Source: a bacterium
GTDB lineage: Bacteria; SM23-81; DAOVCL01
NCBI GenBank assembly: GCA_029932675.1
Contig: JAOZPP010000010.1
Coordinates: forward strand, 1-61,498
Direction: 5' to 3'
DNA length: 61,498 nt
Shown: positions 32,504 through 40,875 of the stretch, in pieces
How the letters are laid out: every line of letters starts with the position of its first letter
Position numbering within the stretch: position 1 is the stretch's first letter
Program-made: the position numbers and the translations under genes
Notes under the pieces: model-generated
Seen by the model: only the letters and a program-made list of their open reading frames with translations
The model's database searches: none
What the model was told of the DNA's origin: nothing

Positions 32504-35131
32504 ATGACCGGTAAAGTGCCACAAAATTTGACGGAATATTTTGAAGCTCAATTAAGTCAACTCTCTTCAGCTACTACTTTAGTAGTGCTCGATCCCATCG
32601 GCTACCTGAATTTGCCGAGAGAGTACAGGGGGCCTACGGGTAAGGATTGGAAGGTCTATCATTATTGGGAAAACGACCTTGAGTTCAAAATGGAGTATTC
32701 ACAACGGCCCTCTGATCCAAACTTCTCCTGTATTATCTGGGTAACTTTACCTCCTGGCAAGAGCGAAGTGAACTTGAGTTTTATCCCCGATATTTTAGCC
32801 AAGGCAGACAAGATAATTGACTTAGGTGTAGAAGGAGTGCTAAATCACTTCGTTCCCAATGAGACTTGGCCCAAGATCATCTTTGAATATCAAGAGGAGA
32901 TAAGCTATAACTTGTCTGGTTTTTACAGGGCTTATCAAGATCTACGAGAGAAGATCAGGCCGCCTCTTCGACTAAACAAAAACCACATTATCGCAATAAT
33001 ATTGTCCTGTCGTAACCCAGAACTAAGTGTGGATGAGTTACTCTTTGAAGAGCTGGATGCTGTAGATCTCCTCAAACATTATCTGAAAATAGTCTGGGCA
33101 CAGCGGTTAAGAATAGAAGATGTAAGACTTCTAAAGACATTGATCTTAGAGAGTAGCAGGGTAGGCGCTGGTCAAATTTTCCCCTGGCTTAGGGAAAGAC
33201 ATGACGAAGTAGCTGTGTTCCTTTATTCATTGGCTATTCTCAAAGGATACAAGATAAGTAACCCTGTGACACTTTTGAGAGGAATGGGCATTTTGGGATT
33301 TAATCCAGAAGAGATAGCAGATCAAGTCGATAAGCTTTTATCCTCAATAAAAAAGAGTAGCTCGCTCCGGGAGAGTCTTGTCAGAACTGCCGAGAAAAGT
33401 CTCAGCTTAGAGGATATGGACAGGATTGTCCAGAGTCTGGCTCTTAAGGAACCTGCTGTGATCGCCAAGGCTATCTTGAAGGAAGGTTCACCCCTTTTTG
33501 TTTTTAGTCTTACTCTGTGTTTTCTAAGAAAGATGGTTAGTGACAAGTTATTAGAGAAGGCGAATCTTTCGTGGATAAAAAGGTTAGATAGCCATCCCAT
33601 CTTGCAGGATGCTGGGCCGATAACTAAATTCACTTTTGCTGCGAAAGAAGCGCTTTCTTTTCTGAGGGAAATAGGCTTTATCAAGACGACAATAGATGAA
33701 CCCTTTCAGGAGAAGACGGAATTTGCCTCATTGATCGATTGGTACGACCAAACCCAAGCTTATCGTTTACAGTTTGCCTTAGCAAAGGCTAATCGATGCT
33801 TGAGGGCTATAGATAATCAAGATTTTAGAAAAACGCTCGCTAGTTACCTTGAGGTTCTTCGAAAAAGAGTCAGTGAATTCCTCGATAGAGTTGATATGAA
33901 TTTAGCTGAACTAATAGAGAAAGACCCGGAGAGTTATTTTTCTCATCCACGCCTCTCTGTAAATGTTCTAAGAGATCATATTCTAAAAAAAGGGATTAAG
34001 CCTACTGACCGGTCTCGACTATGGGTTCTTGTCTTTGATGGTATGCGATTGGATACCTGGAAGGAGATAGTCAAGCCCCTAATCTCTTCCAAATTTGAAA
34101 TAAGTGAAGAAAAGCTTTATTTGTGCCCTTTACCTTCTTGTACCGATATAGCACGCATCTCTTTGTTAGCTGGAAAACTTCCCCCTCATTGGAAGGATTA
34201 CCATGGATACCAGACTACTGACCATAACATCTTAGCTTCTAGGCTCTTCGGCCTTTCTCGGGAAGGCGGGAAAAGGGATTTGCGTATCGTAGTGGCAAGT
34301 GAGACCGATTATGGCCAAAGGAAGCTTGATTTAGAGGTGAGGCCTTACAACGTCTTAATCTATAACCTGAGTGACGATTGGATCCACGATTTCAGAGACG
34401 ATGTCTGGGAATTAAATCAGACCATCAAAGGGAAATTAGAGAGAAGTATATTGCAGGATTTAGAGGGTCGCATTGGTGAGGATGATTATATTATCATCAC
34501 CAGTGACCACGGATTTATTGAACTGGGAAAAAACAAGGAAATCAAGATCGACGAACCAGAGCAAAGTGCCATCAGTTATCGGTACTTAGACAACATAGAG
34601 CGACCGGAAGGGGTGAAGATCCAATATGAAGATGGTTTTTTTACTGTTGTTAAAGGGAGAAACTGGTTTGGGAGACTGAAAGGACGATTCAATCGTTATT
34701 CCCATGGAGGAATTTCTCTGGATGAGATGGTGGTTCCTGGAGTGACATTGAAAAAATTGGTACGACCAGCTATTAAAATAAAGATGAGGTTTCCTAAAGA
34801 AACTATTGAGGTTAACGAGGATGAACTAAGCAAGATAAATTTAGTGATAGAAAATACAGGCAATAAATTAGCAAGGTTTACTCTGCTCATGCAATTGGAT
34901 TCAGGCGAAGAGAAAAGATACGATGAAGAGCTTATTCCTCAAAAGTGCAAAGAATGTTTTCTCGATTTCATGCCCTCTCTAAGGACTAGGAATCTTCAGC
35001 TATTTTTAACCTATAAAGATGAAATGGGAAGAGAGATAAGGGAATCGAGGAGGCTGAATATTAAAGTAGTGGAGAGAAAAGACAAGATAAAGATAGACAC
35101 CAGCGCTTTGGATAGATTGGAGGAACTATAG
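32504..35131 (+). CDS. pglZ: PglZ phosphatase-domain protein of BREX
   Basis: 875 residues from ATG 32504, with AGAAGG 8 bp ahead; an upstream TTG frame overlaps the previous gene and is less likely. The PglZ alkaline-phosphatase-like domain is clear: 'VLVFDGMRLDTW' (about 510), 'LPSCTDIARISLLAG' (nucleophile region), 'IITSDHGFIELG' (about 665) and 'YSHGGISLDEMVVPGVTL' (about 730). A beta-rich tail follows (about 750-875). PglZ is the one gene common to all BREX types and is needed for exclusion of phage; its substrate is unsettled. The N-terminal half is helical and without known motifs. Confidence 0.92.
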   Translation: MTGKVPQNLTEYFEAQLSQLSSATTLVVLDPIGYLNLPREYRGPTGKDWKVYHYWENDLEFKMEYSQRPSDPNFSCIIWVTLPPGKSEVNLSFIPDILAKADKIIDLGVEGVLNHFVPNETWPKIIFEYQEEISYNLSGFYRAYQDLREKIRPPLRLNKNHIIAIILSCRNPELSVDELLFEELDAVDLLKHYLKIVWAQRLRIEDVRLLKTLILESSRVGAGQIFPWLRERHDEVAVFLYSLAILKGYKISNPVTLLRGMGILGFNPEEIADQVDKLLSSIKKSSSLRESLVRTAEKSLSLEDMDRIVQSLALKEPAVIAKAILKEGSPLFVFSLTLCFLRKMVSDKLLEKANLSWIKRLDSHPILQDAGPITKFTFAAKEALSFLREIGFIKTTIDEPFQEKTEFASLIDWYDQTQAYRLQFALAKANRCLRAIDNQDFRKTLASYLEVLRKRVSEFLDRVDMNLAELIEKDPESYFSHPRLSVNVLRDHILKKGIKPTDRSRLWVLVFDGMRLDTWKEIVKPLISSKFEISEEKLYLCPLPSCTDIARISLLAGKLPPHWKDYHGYQTTDHNILASRLFGLSREGGKRDLRIVVASETDYGQRKLDLEVRPYNVLIYNLSDDWIHDFRDDVWELNQTIKGKLERSILQDLEGRIGEDDYIIITSDHGFIELGKNKEIKIDEPEQSAISYRYLDNIERPEGVKIQYEDGFFTVVKGRNWFGRLKGRFNRYSHGGISLDEMVVPGVTLKKLVRPAIKIKMRFPKETIEVNEDELSKINLVIENTGNKLARFTLLMQLDSGEEKRYDEELIPQKCKECFLDFMPSLRTRNLQLFLTYKDEMGREIRESRRLNIKVVERKDKIKIDTSALDRLEEL

Positions 35132-35147
35132 TGTGTGGAGGCAATCA

Positions 35148-36581
35148 ATGGATTTCAACGAAAAGATTTTACACTACTTAAAGGATCGAGTAGTGCTCAA
35201 GCCCTTGACTCGATGGAACGAAGCCTATAAAGAGTTTCCACGATATGTGATGGAGTATCTGGTAGCAAGATATGTAGATCCGGACAATCCAGTAATGGGG
35301 CAACAGAAGATAGATCGAATCTTAAATGAGCGCTATGTAGAAAGTGGTGCAAAAGAGCTGATAAAGAGCAGAATTAAAGAAAAAGGGGAATACACCCTGC
35401 TGGGGCAACTTCAGGTTCGTCTTGATGCTGGCCGTGACCATTATTGGGCAGAGGTCCCTGCATTGGCCGATAATTTTGTGCGAGTTGGCCGAAGAGTGTT
35501 AAATGAATATGGTGACGTTCTACTCGCTGGTGGTGCCTGGGGCACAATGGTGATTGAGTACGACCCCCAATATGAACTCAAGGGACGACTTTATCCCTTC
35601 TATATCCGTGAATTCACTCCTTTCCAGATCACCCGTATATCTTTGGGTGATTATATAGAAAAGCGGCAGCTTTTCAATACCGAAGAGTGGATCGATCTAC
35701 TTATTCAAAGCATAGGCTTTAACCCTCGAAGGATTAGCAGGCGCGAGAAGATGTTGATGCTGCTTAGATTAGTTCCTTTTGTTGAGGCCAATTACAACCT
35801 CATTGAATTAGGCCCAAGGGAGACGGGCAAAACCTATACCTATCGCAACACCTCCAGCCGATCTTTCGTAATTTCAGGGGGTAAAACTACTCCGGCTGTT
35901 CTTTTCTATCATAGAGGTACAAAAAAGATAGGTATTTTAGGACAGAAGGATGTAGTTTTTTTCGATGAGATTGCTAACACATCCTTTACTGAGCCGGATG
36001 CCACAGTTAGTATACTGAAGGATTATATGCAGACTGGGAAGTTCTCCCGTGGGGATATGGAATTTTCGGCTCAAGCCAGCATCGTATTAGCTGGGAATAT
36101 CGACACGGATATGGAAAGAAAACGACCAGCTGATCATTATAAGCATCTGTTCGTAGTTCTACCAGCGGAATTAGGTGAAGATTGTGCTTTCTTGGATCGA
36201 CTGCATGCGTTTCTCCCTGGTTGGGACATACCGAAAATAAGGCCGGAAAATTATGCTCAGGGCTATGGTTTTGTGACCGATTATTTGGCTGAGATATTCA
36301 CCCGATTGCGACGGAAGAACTATCAGACCATTGTTAATGCTCATGTCGAATTCGGCCAAATGACTGGCAGAAATCAGACTTCCATAAAGAAAACAACTGC
36401 TGGCCTTCTTAAACTCATCTTTCCGCATCGGAAACCACAGGACATTTTGACCGAAGAATTCAAGATGTGTTTAGATTTAGCAATAGAAGCAAGACAAATG
36501 GTCATCGATCAGTTGTCAATTCTCGCTCCGAAGGAGTTTAAAAACATAGACCTAGATAGATCAATAAAATGTCTCTTTTGA
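35148..36581 (+). CDS. brxL: BrxL-like AAA+ protein, short form without Lon domain
   Basis: 477 residues from ATG 35148, with GGAGG 6 bp ahead. The family text is plain: 'EWIDLLIQSIGFNP', 'LLRLVPFVEANYNLIELGPR' with P-loop 'GPRETGKTY' (about 222-230), 'FVISGGKTTPAVLFY', Walker B 'VVFFDEIAN', 'AQASIVLAGNIDTDM', 'FLDRLHAFLPGWDIPKIRPE' and 'YGFVTDYLAEIF'. BrxL assembles into rings around DNA and is needed for phage defence. Longer BrxL proteins (about 670) add a Lon-like protease region; this one ends near 'APKEFKNIDLDRS' and lacks it. It closes the operon, 16 bp after pglZ. Confidence 0.9.
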   Translation: MDFNEKILHYLKDRVVLKPLTRWNEAYKEFPRYVMEYLVARYVDPDNPVMGQQKIDRILNERYVESGAKELIKSRIKEKGEYTLLGQLQVRLDAGRDHYWAEVPALADNFVRVGRRVLNEYGDVLLAGGAWGTMVIEYDPQYELKGRLYPFYIREFTPFQITRISLGDYIEKRQLFNTEEWIDLLIQSIGFNPRRISRREKMLMLLRLVPFVEANYNLIELGPRETGKTYTYRNTSSRSFVISGGKTTPAVLFYHRGTKKIGILGQKDVVFFDEIANTSFTEPDATVSILKDYMQTGKFSRGDMEFSAQASIVLAGNIDTDMERKRPADHYKHLFVVLPAELGEDCAFLDRLHAFLPGWDIPKIRPENYAQGYGFVTDYLAEIFTRLRRKNYQTIVNAHVEFGQMTGRNQTSIKKTTAGLLKLIFPHRKPQDILTEEFKMCLDLAIEARQMVIDQLSILAPKEFKNIDLDRSIKCLF

Positions 36582-36862
36582 TCTAACAAATAGGGTATAT
36601 TTGTGGTCACCTATGAAAAGTTGCCCCTCACCTGGGTGTTATGGTAGTGTTTTTTGCTGTAAGATTTTCTCTCCTATAGAAGGGACTATGAAAAATAGGG
36701 GCACTTCTTTTTTGTGGGGTGTTGAGATATGTGGATTCATCTTTTTGACAGGATGAACGGGGTAAGAAAACCTGGTTTATTAAACAGTGCAAATCACCGA
36801 GTTACAGCGGAAAAGCTCTACGCAACCTAAAGGTTGCGGCTACCCTTTCAGTGGGAAAATAG
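36582..36862. other. Gap after the BREX-like operon with degenerate repeats
   Basis: No gene seen. It holds a degenerate copy of the AAAATAGG hairpin (about 36692-36714), one TGACAGGATGAAC repeat (36747-36760), and 'GCAACCTAAAGGTTGCGG' (about 36820-36840), which recurs in reverse near 43012. No clear intrinsic terminator follows brxL. Confidence 0.5.
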
Positions 36863-37120
36863 AAAATAGGGACACTTCCTATTTTTTAACCGCCAAAAAC
36901 CAAAGCTTGAGGTCAACCTCAGAAAATAGGCTTTGACCTTTTGGGGTTAGTGGTTCTATTTTGTTTGGGTAAGCAGAGGGTAGCTCGTGGGTTATGGGGT
37001 AAGGGATTGGGGTTTACTGGTGATGACTGGTGGTTTTTGGGGGTGAAGGGGTAGGGAAGGGATACGAGCGACGGATAACGAGTTACGATCAACGACAGTG
37101 CCCCATTCAAAGGGGATTGC
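36863..37120. repeat. Module-spacer repeat (family D), copy 1
   Basis: Begins with the AAAATAGG / CCTATTTT hairpin (36863-36885) and continues with 'ACCGCCAAAAACCAAAGCTT', 'GGTTAGTGGTTCTATT.TGTT', 'GGTGATGA.TGGTGGTTTTTG' and 'CGAGC.ACGGATAACGA'. The same text recurs at 37209-37345 (partial), 37845-38042 and 39306-39548, in front of three different gene modules. It is noncoding. Confidence 0.8.
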
Positions 37121-37208
37121 GACTTAGGGATGGTTTCAATATCAAAAGCTACGGGTATCATAACCATTGGAAGGATTGACCCCATTCAAAGGGGATTGGG
37201 TGAGGGGT

Positions 37209-37345
37209 CGTAGCTCGTGGTTCGTAGATCGTGGGTTAGGGGGTGAGGGATGGGGGTTACTGGTGATGATTGGTGGTTTTGGGGGGTAAAGGGGTAGGGA
37301 TACGAGCAACGGATAACGAAACTACCCCATTCAAACCAATCTAAG
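37209..37345. repeat. Module-spacer repeat (family D), copy 2, partial
   Basis: Right-hand part of the family D repeat only ('GTAGATCGTGGGTTAGGGGG', 'CGAGCAACGGATAACGAAAC', 'TACCCCATTCAAACC'). It follows copy 1 after about 90 bp and precedes the 31-bp hairpin repeats and the Fic fragment. Confidence 0.75.
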
Positions 37346-37375
37346 GGCCAATATGGGTGGTGTGACATTTTGGAG

Positions 37376-37520
37376 AATGACCCAGCAGGGAGGGTGGAGG
37401 TGGAATGTTGAAATCCGTTAATAAGGCACTTGCTTATTGCAGGATTTGTTAATAAGGACGATTGTTATTGCAGGATTTTACTGAAAAATGCAATAAGATT
37501 TTTGCTATTGCAGTATCCAG
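37376..37520. repeat. Hairpin tandem repeat block (family E), copy 1
   Basis: Starts 'AATGACCCAGCAGGGAGG', then two 31-bp units (37417-37447 and 37448-37478), each reading GTTAATAAG...TTATTGCAGGATTT with a 5-6 bp stem, then a third degenerate hairpin. The same block recurs at 40189-40345, so the two copies bracket the Fic fragment, DUF1016 nuclease and hicBA. Confidence 0.75.
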
Positions 37521-37540
37521 CAATAAAAGGAGAAGACATT

Positions 37541-37843
37541 TTGAATCCAAAAGACTTTAAAGATTCCTCAGCGGGTAAATGTATAAAGACACTAAGGGGA
37601 TACTGGGCTTTTATACCTAACCCTCTGCCTCCCTCTATCGATTATGATAAAAGCGTTATACGCCTTCTTTCTGATGCAGACAGATTGCTGGGAGAATTAT
37701 CAGGGACAGGAAGATTATTGCCTAACCCATATCTTTTGATTGCACCTTACGTAAGACGTGAAGCAGTATCAAGTTCTCGGATTGAAGGGACTCAAGCTTC
37801 ACTTGGCGATTTATTCTTCTTTGAAGCAGCAGTAAAAAAATAG
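37541..37843 (+). pseudogene. Fic-family protein, N-terminal fragment
   Basis: 100 codons from TTG 37541 (AAAGGAG ahead): 'NPKDFKDSSAGKCIKTLRGY', 'WAFIPNPLPPSIDYDKSVIR', 'LPNPYLLIAPYVRREAVSSS', 'RIEGTQASLGDLFFFEAA'. This is the Fic_N domain with the conserved 'SSRIEGT' (the inhibitory S/TxxxE[G/N] helix of AMPylating Fic proteins). The catalytic HPFxxGNG half is absent; the frame ends where a family D repeat begins (37845). The protein normally has about 360 residues. It was probably cut by the repeat insertion or by recombination. Confidence 0.7.
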
Positions 37844-37844
37844 G

Positions 37845-38042
37845 AAAAAAATAGGGACACTTCCTATTTTTTTAACCGCCAAAAACCAAAGCTTGAGGTC
37901 AGCCTCAGGAAGTGGGTTTTGACCTTTTAGGGTTAGTGGTTCTATTCTGTTTGGGTAAGCAGGGGGTAGATCGTAGCTCGTGGGTTATGGGGTGAGGGAT
38001 GGGGGCTTATTGCTGATGATTGGTGGTTTTTGGGAGGATAAA
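37845..38042. repeat. Module-spacer repeat (family D), copy 3
   Basis: The hairpin AAAATAGG / CCTATTTT (about 37847-37870) is followed by about 170 bp nearly identical to copies 1 and 4. It begins within 2 bp of the truncated Fic stop and ends about 45 bp before the DUF1016 start. Confidence 0.8.
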
Positions 38043-38085
38043 GTATCATGTGGGTGCAGATGTGATATTACAGCAAAGAGTGAAA

Positions 38086-39240
38086 ATGAAGAATAACAGA
38101 GAAATAGCGACAAGAACCTATGGCAATCTGCTTGAAAGGATCGCAGAAATACTTAATCAAGCAAAGACCAGGGTAATTAGAGAAATAAACAGAGCTCAAG
38201 TTTTAGCTTACTGGGCAATAGGTCGAGAGATTGTAGAATTTGAGCAAAAAGGAAAGAAACGTGCAGAGTATGGTGAGAAATTACTGATAAAGCTTTCTGC
38301 AGACCTGTCTGCGAAATTTGGTAGGGGTTTTTCGGCTGAAAATCTGAGATTGATGAGGAAGTTTTACATTACTTACCAGAGATCCAAGACACTGTCTTGG
38401 AAATCCGAAGATGAAAAATCCAAGACATTGTCTTGGAAATCTTTTGAAGGCCCCAAATCCGAGACAGCATCTCCTAAATCTTTAATCCCTCAGACACCGT
38501 CTGACCGATTTGAACCTCAGTTGTCTTGGTCCCATTATTGCGAGTTATTGAAGGTAGAAGAAGCACTTGCTCGCTCTTTCTATGAACAGGAAGCAATTCA
38601 GAATAATTGGTCTGTGAGAGAGCTAAAAAGGCAGATCAATTCTATGCTTTTTGAACGGCTAGCTTTAAGCAAAGACACCAAGGCAGTAATGAAGATGGCA
38701 AAGGAAGGGCAAATCATAGAAAAACCAGAAGATGCCATCAAAGATCCTTATATCCTTGAGTTTCTTAATCTTAAAGAAGAAACATCCTATACTGAAAGTC
38801 AGTTGGAACAGGCAATTATTGATAAACTGCAGTATTTCCTATTGGAGATGGGTAAAGGATTTAGTTTTGTAGCCCGTCAGAAGAGAATAACCATTGCCAA
38901 TCGACATCATTATATTGATATGGTTTTTTATAATCGCATTTTAAGGTGTTTTGTGTTGATAGATTTAAAGACTGGTGAACTTGACCATTCCGATATAGGC
39001 CAAATGAACTTTTATCTGAATTATTTTAAAGAAAATGAAAAGACCGACGAGGAAAATGATCCTATTGGTCTTATACTCTGCGCGCGGAAGGACGATATTT
39101 TTGCCAAATATGTCCTGGGAGGCTTGAATAATAAGGTTTTTGCTTCAAAGTATAGATTAGCATTACCATCAGAGAAAGAACTGAGAGCAAAACTAAAATC
39201 ACTTTCTTTGTTGGAAGGTAAAAATGGAAAGGAAAAGTGA
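38086..39240 (+). CDS. DUF1016 (YhcG-type) PD-(D/E)xK nuclease-like protein
   Basis: 384 residues from ATG 38086; a longer frame reaches back into the repeat and is unlikely. The N-terminal domain 'AQVLAYWAIGREIVEFEQKG', 'GRGFSAENLRLMRKFYITY' and 'LSWSHYCELLKV', together with the C-terminal 'HYIDMVFYNRILRCFVLIDL' followed by KTGEL (the D...DxK core), identifies the family. Members are thought to be DNA-cutting or recombination proteins in defence and mobile regions. The linker holds peptide repeats 'SKTLSWKS' (twice) and 'SETASPKS', encoded by palindromic DNA. It stands alone between family D repeats. Confidence 0.85.
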   Translation: MKNNREIATRTYGNLLERIAEILNQAKTRVIREINRAQVLAYWAIGREIVEFEQKGKKRAEYGEKLLIKLSADLSAKFGRGFSAENLRLMRKFYITYQRSKTLSWKSEDEKSKTLSWKSFEGPKSETASPKSLIPQTPSDRFEPQLSWSHYCELLKVEEALARSFYEQEAIQNNWSVRELKRQINSMLFERLALSKDTKAVMKMAKEGQIIEKPEDAIKDPYILEFLNLKEETSYTESQLEQAIIDKLQYFLLEMGKGFSFVARQKRITIANRHHYIDMVFYNRILRCFVLIDLKTGELDHSDIGQMNFYLNYFKENEKTDEENDPIGLILCARKDDIFAKYVLGGLNNKVFASKYRLALPSEKELRAKLKSLSLLEGKNGKEK

Positions 39241-39305
39241 TTAAGGAGTTGAAAGTAAATATGACGTCCCAGAATAGGCTTTAAATGAAAGTATTTCTCA
39301 GAAGG

Positions 39306-39548
39306 AAAAATAGGGACACTTCCTATTTTTAATCGTCAAACCAAAGCTTGAAGTCAGCCTTAGGAAGTAGGTTTTGACCTTTTAGGGTTAGTGGTTCTAT
39401 TCTGTTTGGGTAAGCAGAGGGGAACTCGTAGATCGTGGATTATGGGGTGAGGGATTGGGGGTTACTGGTGATGATTGGTGGTTTTTGGGGGTTAAAGGGA
39501 TAGGGTTACGAGCAACGGATAACGAAACTACCCCAATCAAACCAATTT
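39306..39548. repeat. Module-spacer repeat (family D), copy 4
   Basis: Full-length copy: hairpin AAAATAGG / CCTATTTT at about 39307-39329, then 'GGTTAGTGGTTCTATTCTGT', 'GGTGATGATTGGTGGTTTTT' and 'ACGAGCAACGGATAACGAAA'. It ends 17 bp before the hicB start and so supplies its whole upstream region. Confidence 0.8.
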
Positions 39549-39565
39549 AACTATTGGAGGGAGCT

Positions 39566-39832
39566 ATGATACCTATCGATTATGATGTCATTATCTTCAA
39601 AGAGGATAAGGTTTATGTGGCTTATTGTCCTGAGCTTGATGTCTCCAGTTGTGGGAATACTGTTGAACAGGCGAAAGCAATGCTAAAGACGGCTGTTCGA
39701 TTATTTATTGAGGAAGCAGAAAGGATGGGGACTCTCGAGGACATACTGGAAGAGTCAAAATATAAGAAAGATGCCAGTGGGCGATGGTTACCACCTAAGC
39801 TTGTTGCCACCGAATTGGTAAGCATCTCATAA
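39566..39832 (+). CDS. hicB: HicB-family antitoxin
   Basis: 88 residues from ATG 39566 (TTGGAGGGAGCT ahead). The HicB partial RNase H fold is seen in 'DYDVIIFKEDKVYVAYCPEL' and 'VSSCGNTVEQAKAMLKTAVR'. It neutralises the HicA RNase encoded directly downstream and usually represses the operon. The DNA-binding C-terminus is short here. The antitoxin-first order is the less common hicBA arrangement. Only 1 bp separates the two genes. Confidence 0.85.
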   Translation: MIPIDYDVIIFKEDKVYVAYCPELDVSSCGNTVEQAKAMLKTAVRLFIEEAERMGTLEDILEESKYKKDASGRWLPPKLVATELVSIS

Positions 39833-39833
39833 A

Positions 39834-40070
39834 ATGTCTAAAATCGTTCCTATACCTGCCAGTAAGCTGCGAAAGGTATTTGAAAAAGCAGGGTTTAGCT
39901 GTGTTAGAATTGAAGGTGACCATTTTGTATATACGAAAGATGGAGTTCTAAGACCTGTGGTGATTCCTGATTGGAAGGAAGTTCCCGTATTCATTATCAA
40001 AAACAATTTGAGAACGGCTGGGATAACGAGGGAGGAGTATTTCTCCCTCCTGGAGGAGATAAAATCCTAA
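39834..40070 (+). CDS. hicA: HicA-family mRNA interferase toxin
   Basis: 78 residues. 'KLRKVFEKAGFSCVRIEGDH' followed by 'FVYTKDGVLRPVVIP' has the double-stranded RNA-binding-like fold with the catalytic His in 'GDHFVY'. The C-terminus 'IIKNNLRTAGITREEYFSLL' is typical. It cleaves mRNA when HicB is lost. It starts 1 bp after the hicB stop. Confidence 0.88.
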   Translation: MSKIVPIPASKLRKVFEKAGFSCVRIEGDHFVYTKDGVLRPVVIPDWKEVPVFIIKNNLRTAGITREEYFSLLEEIKS

Positions 40071-40875
40071 TTTAGTTTAGCTGGTTTTGGATCAACAAAA
40101 AGACTGGGCTTATGGTCTAAATTATTCATAAAGACCTGCACGTAGCTGCAAAATGCCAATAGCTGAGCGGTCAGATCTCCTGATCTGAAATGACCCAGCA
40201 GGGAGGGTGAAAGTGCACTGGTGAAATCCGTTAATGTTCTTATTATCGGATTTACTGCTATCCGTTAATAAGGCACTTGCTTATTGCAGGATTTGTTAAT
40301 AAGATGCTTGCTTATTGCAGGATTTTGTTAAAAACTGCAATAGCTGGTGTCGGTAGTGGGCCATTTTTGTTGAGGTGTCCGAGGTATATAGACTCAACTT
40401 TTAGACGGGATTGACAGGATGAACAGGATAAAGAGCCTCGTTTATTAAACACCGAATAATTCTTCAGTGGTTTCGGTGTCATTCAGCATTTCCTTGTGCA
40501 GTTGTGGGTAAAGTTCCTGTAAATCCAGTTCATCCTTCAGATAAGTATCTACAGAGTGGCTCTGATTCTGGGGCAGGGGAGTGGCATACGCGGGCAATTG
40601 GTCCCTCCTCCCCCTTTGGTCTTTGGGCAGTTGGTACGTGGAGGGCAGTGCGCGGTGGATTGCGGTCAGATAATTAATGGGGGGTTAAAGGGACCTCAAA
40701 CAAGGCTTGCTTTTCGGGAAAGAAATGTTTATCTTTGGACCAGCCCGGGGAGTATGAAGTCATTGGAAGATGGTTATTCCGGTTTGCCCAGTTACGGCTC
40801 GCCCCTCTGTGCTTTCTTCTAAGCGGTAGGAACCGGGATGATCGGGGATAAAATCTACTTTACCTGAAGGAGGAA
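40071..40875. other. 805-bp gap with repeat block and gene scraps
   Basis: Holds the second family E repeat block (40189-40345), a TGACAGGATGAACAGGAT repeat (40415-40432) and, on the minus strand at 40445-40559, about 37 open codons ending in a stop ('DLQELYPQLHKEMLNDTETT', 'EELFGV'), perhaps the tail of a lost gene. The plus-strand frame at 40556-40822 looks random. An AAGGAGG site precedes the next gene. Confidence 0.5.
40189..40345. repeat. Hairpin tandem repeat block (family E), copy 2
   Basis: Starts with the same 21-bp sequence as 37376 and has two 31-bp units at 40264-40294 and 40295-40325 plus degenerate flanking units. It marks the right-hand edge of the Fic/DUF1016/hicBA cluster. 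Confidence 0.75.

Noticed and set aside
37417-37478. 31-bp tandem units as a CRISPR array
   Set aside because: The units are directly adjacent without spacers, only two to three per block, and differ inside the stem loop; no full cas gene is nearby. They are hairpin tandem repeats.
40556-40822. 88-codon plus-strand frame before the PorV-like gene
   Set aside because: Composition is irregular, no ribosome binding site or family resemblance, and it overlaps repeat and scrap DNA.
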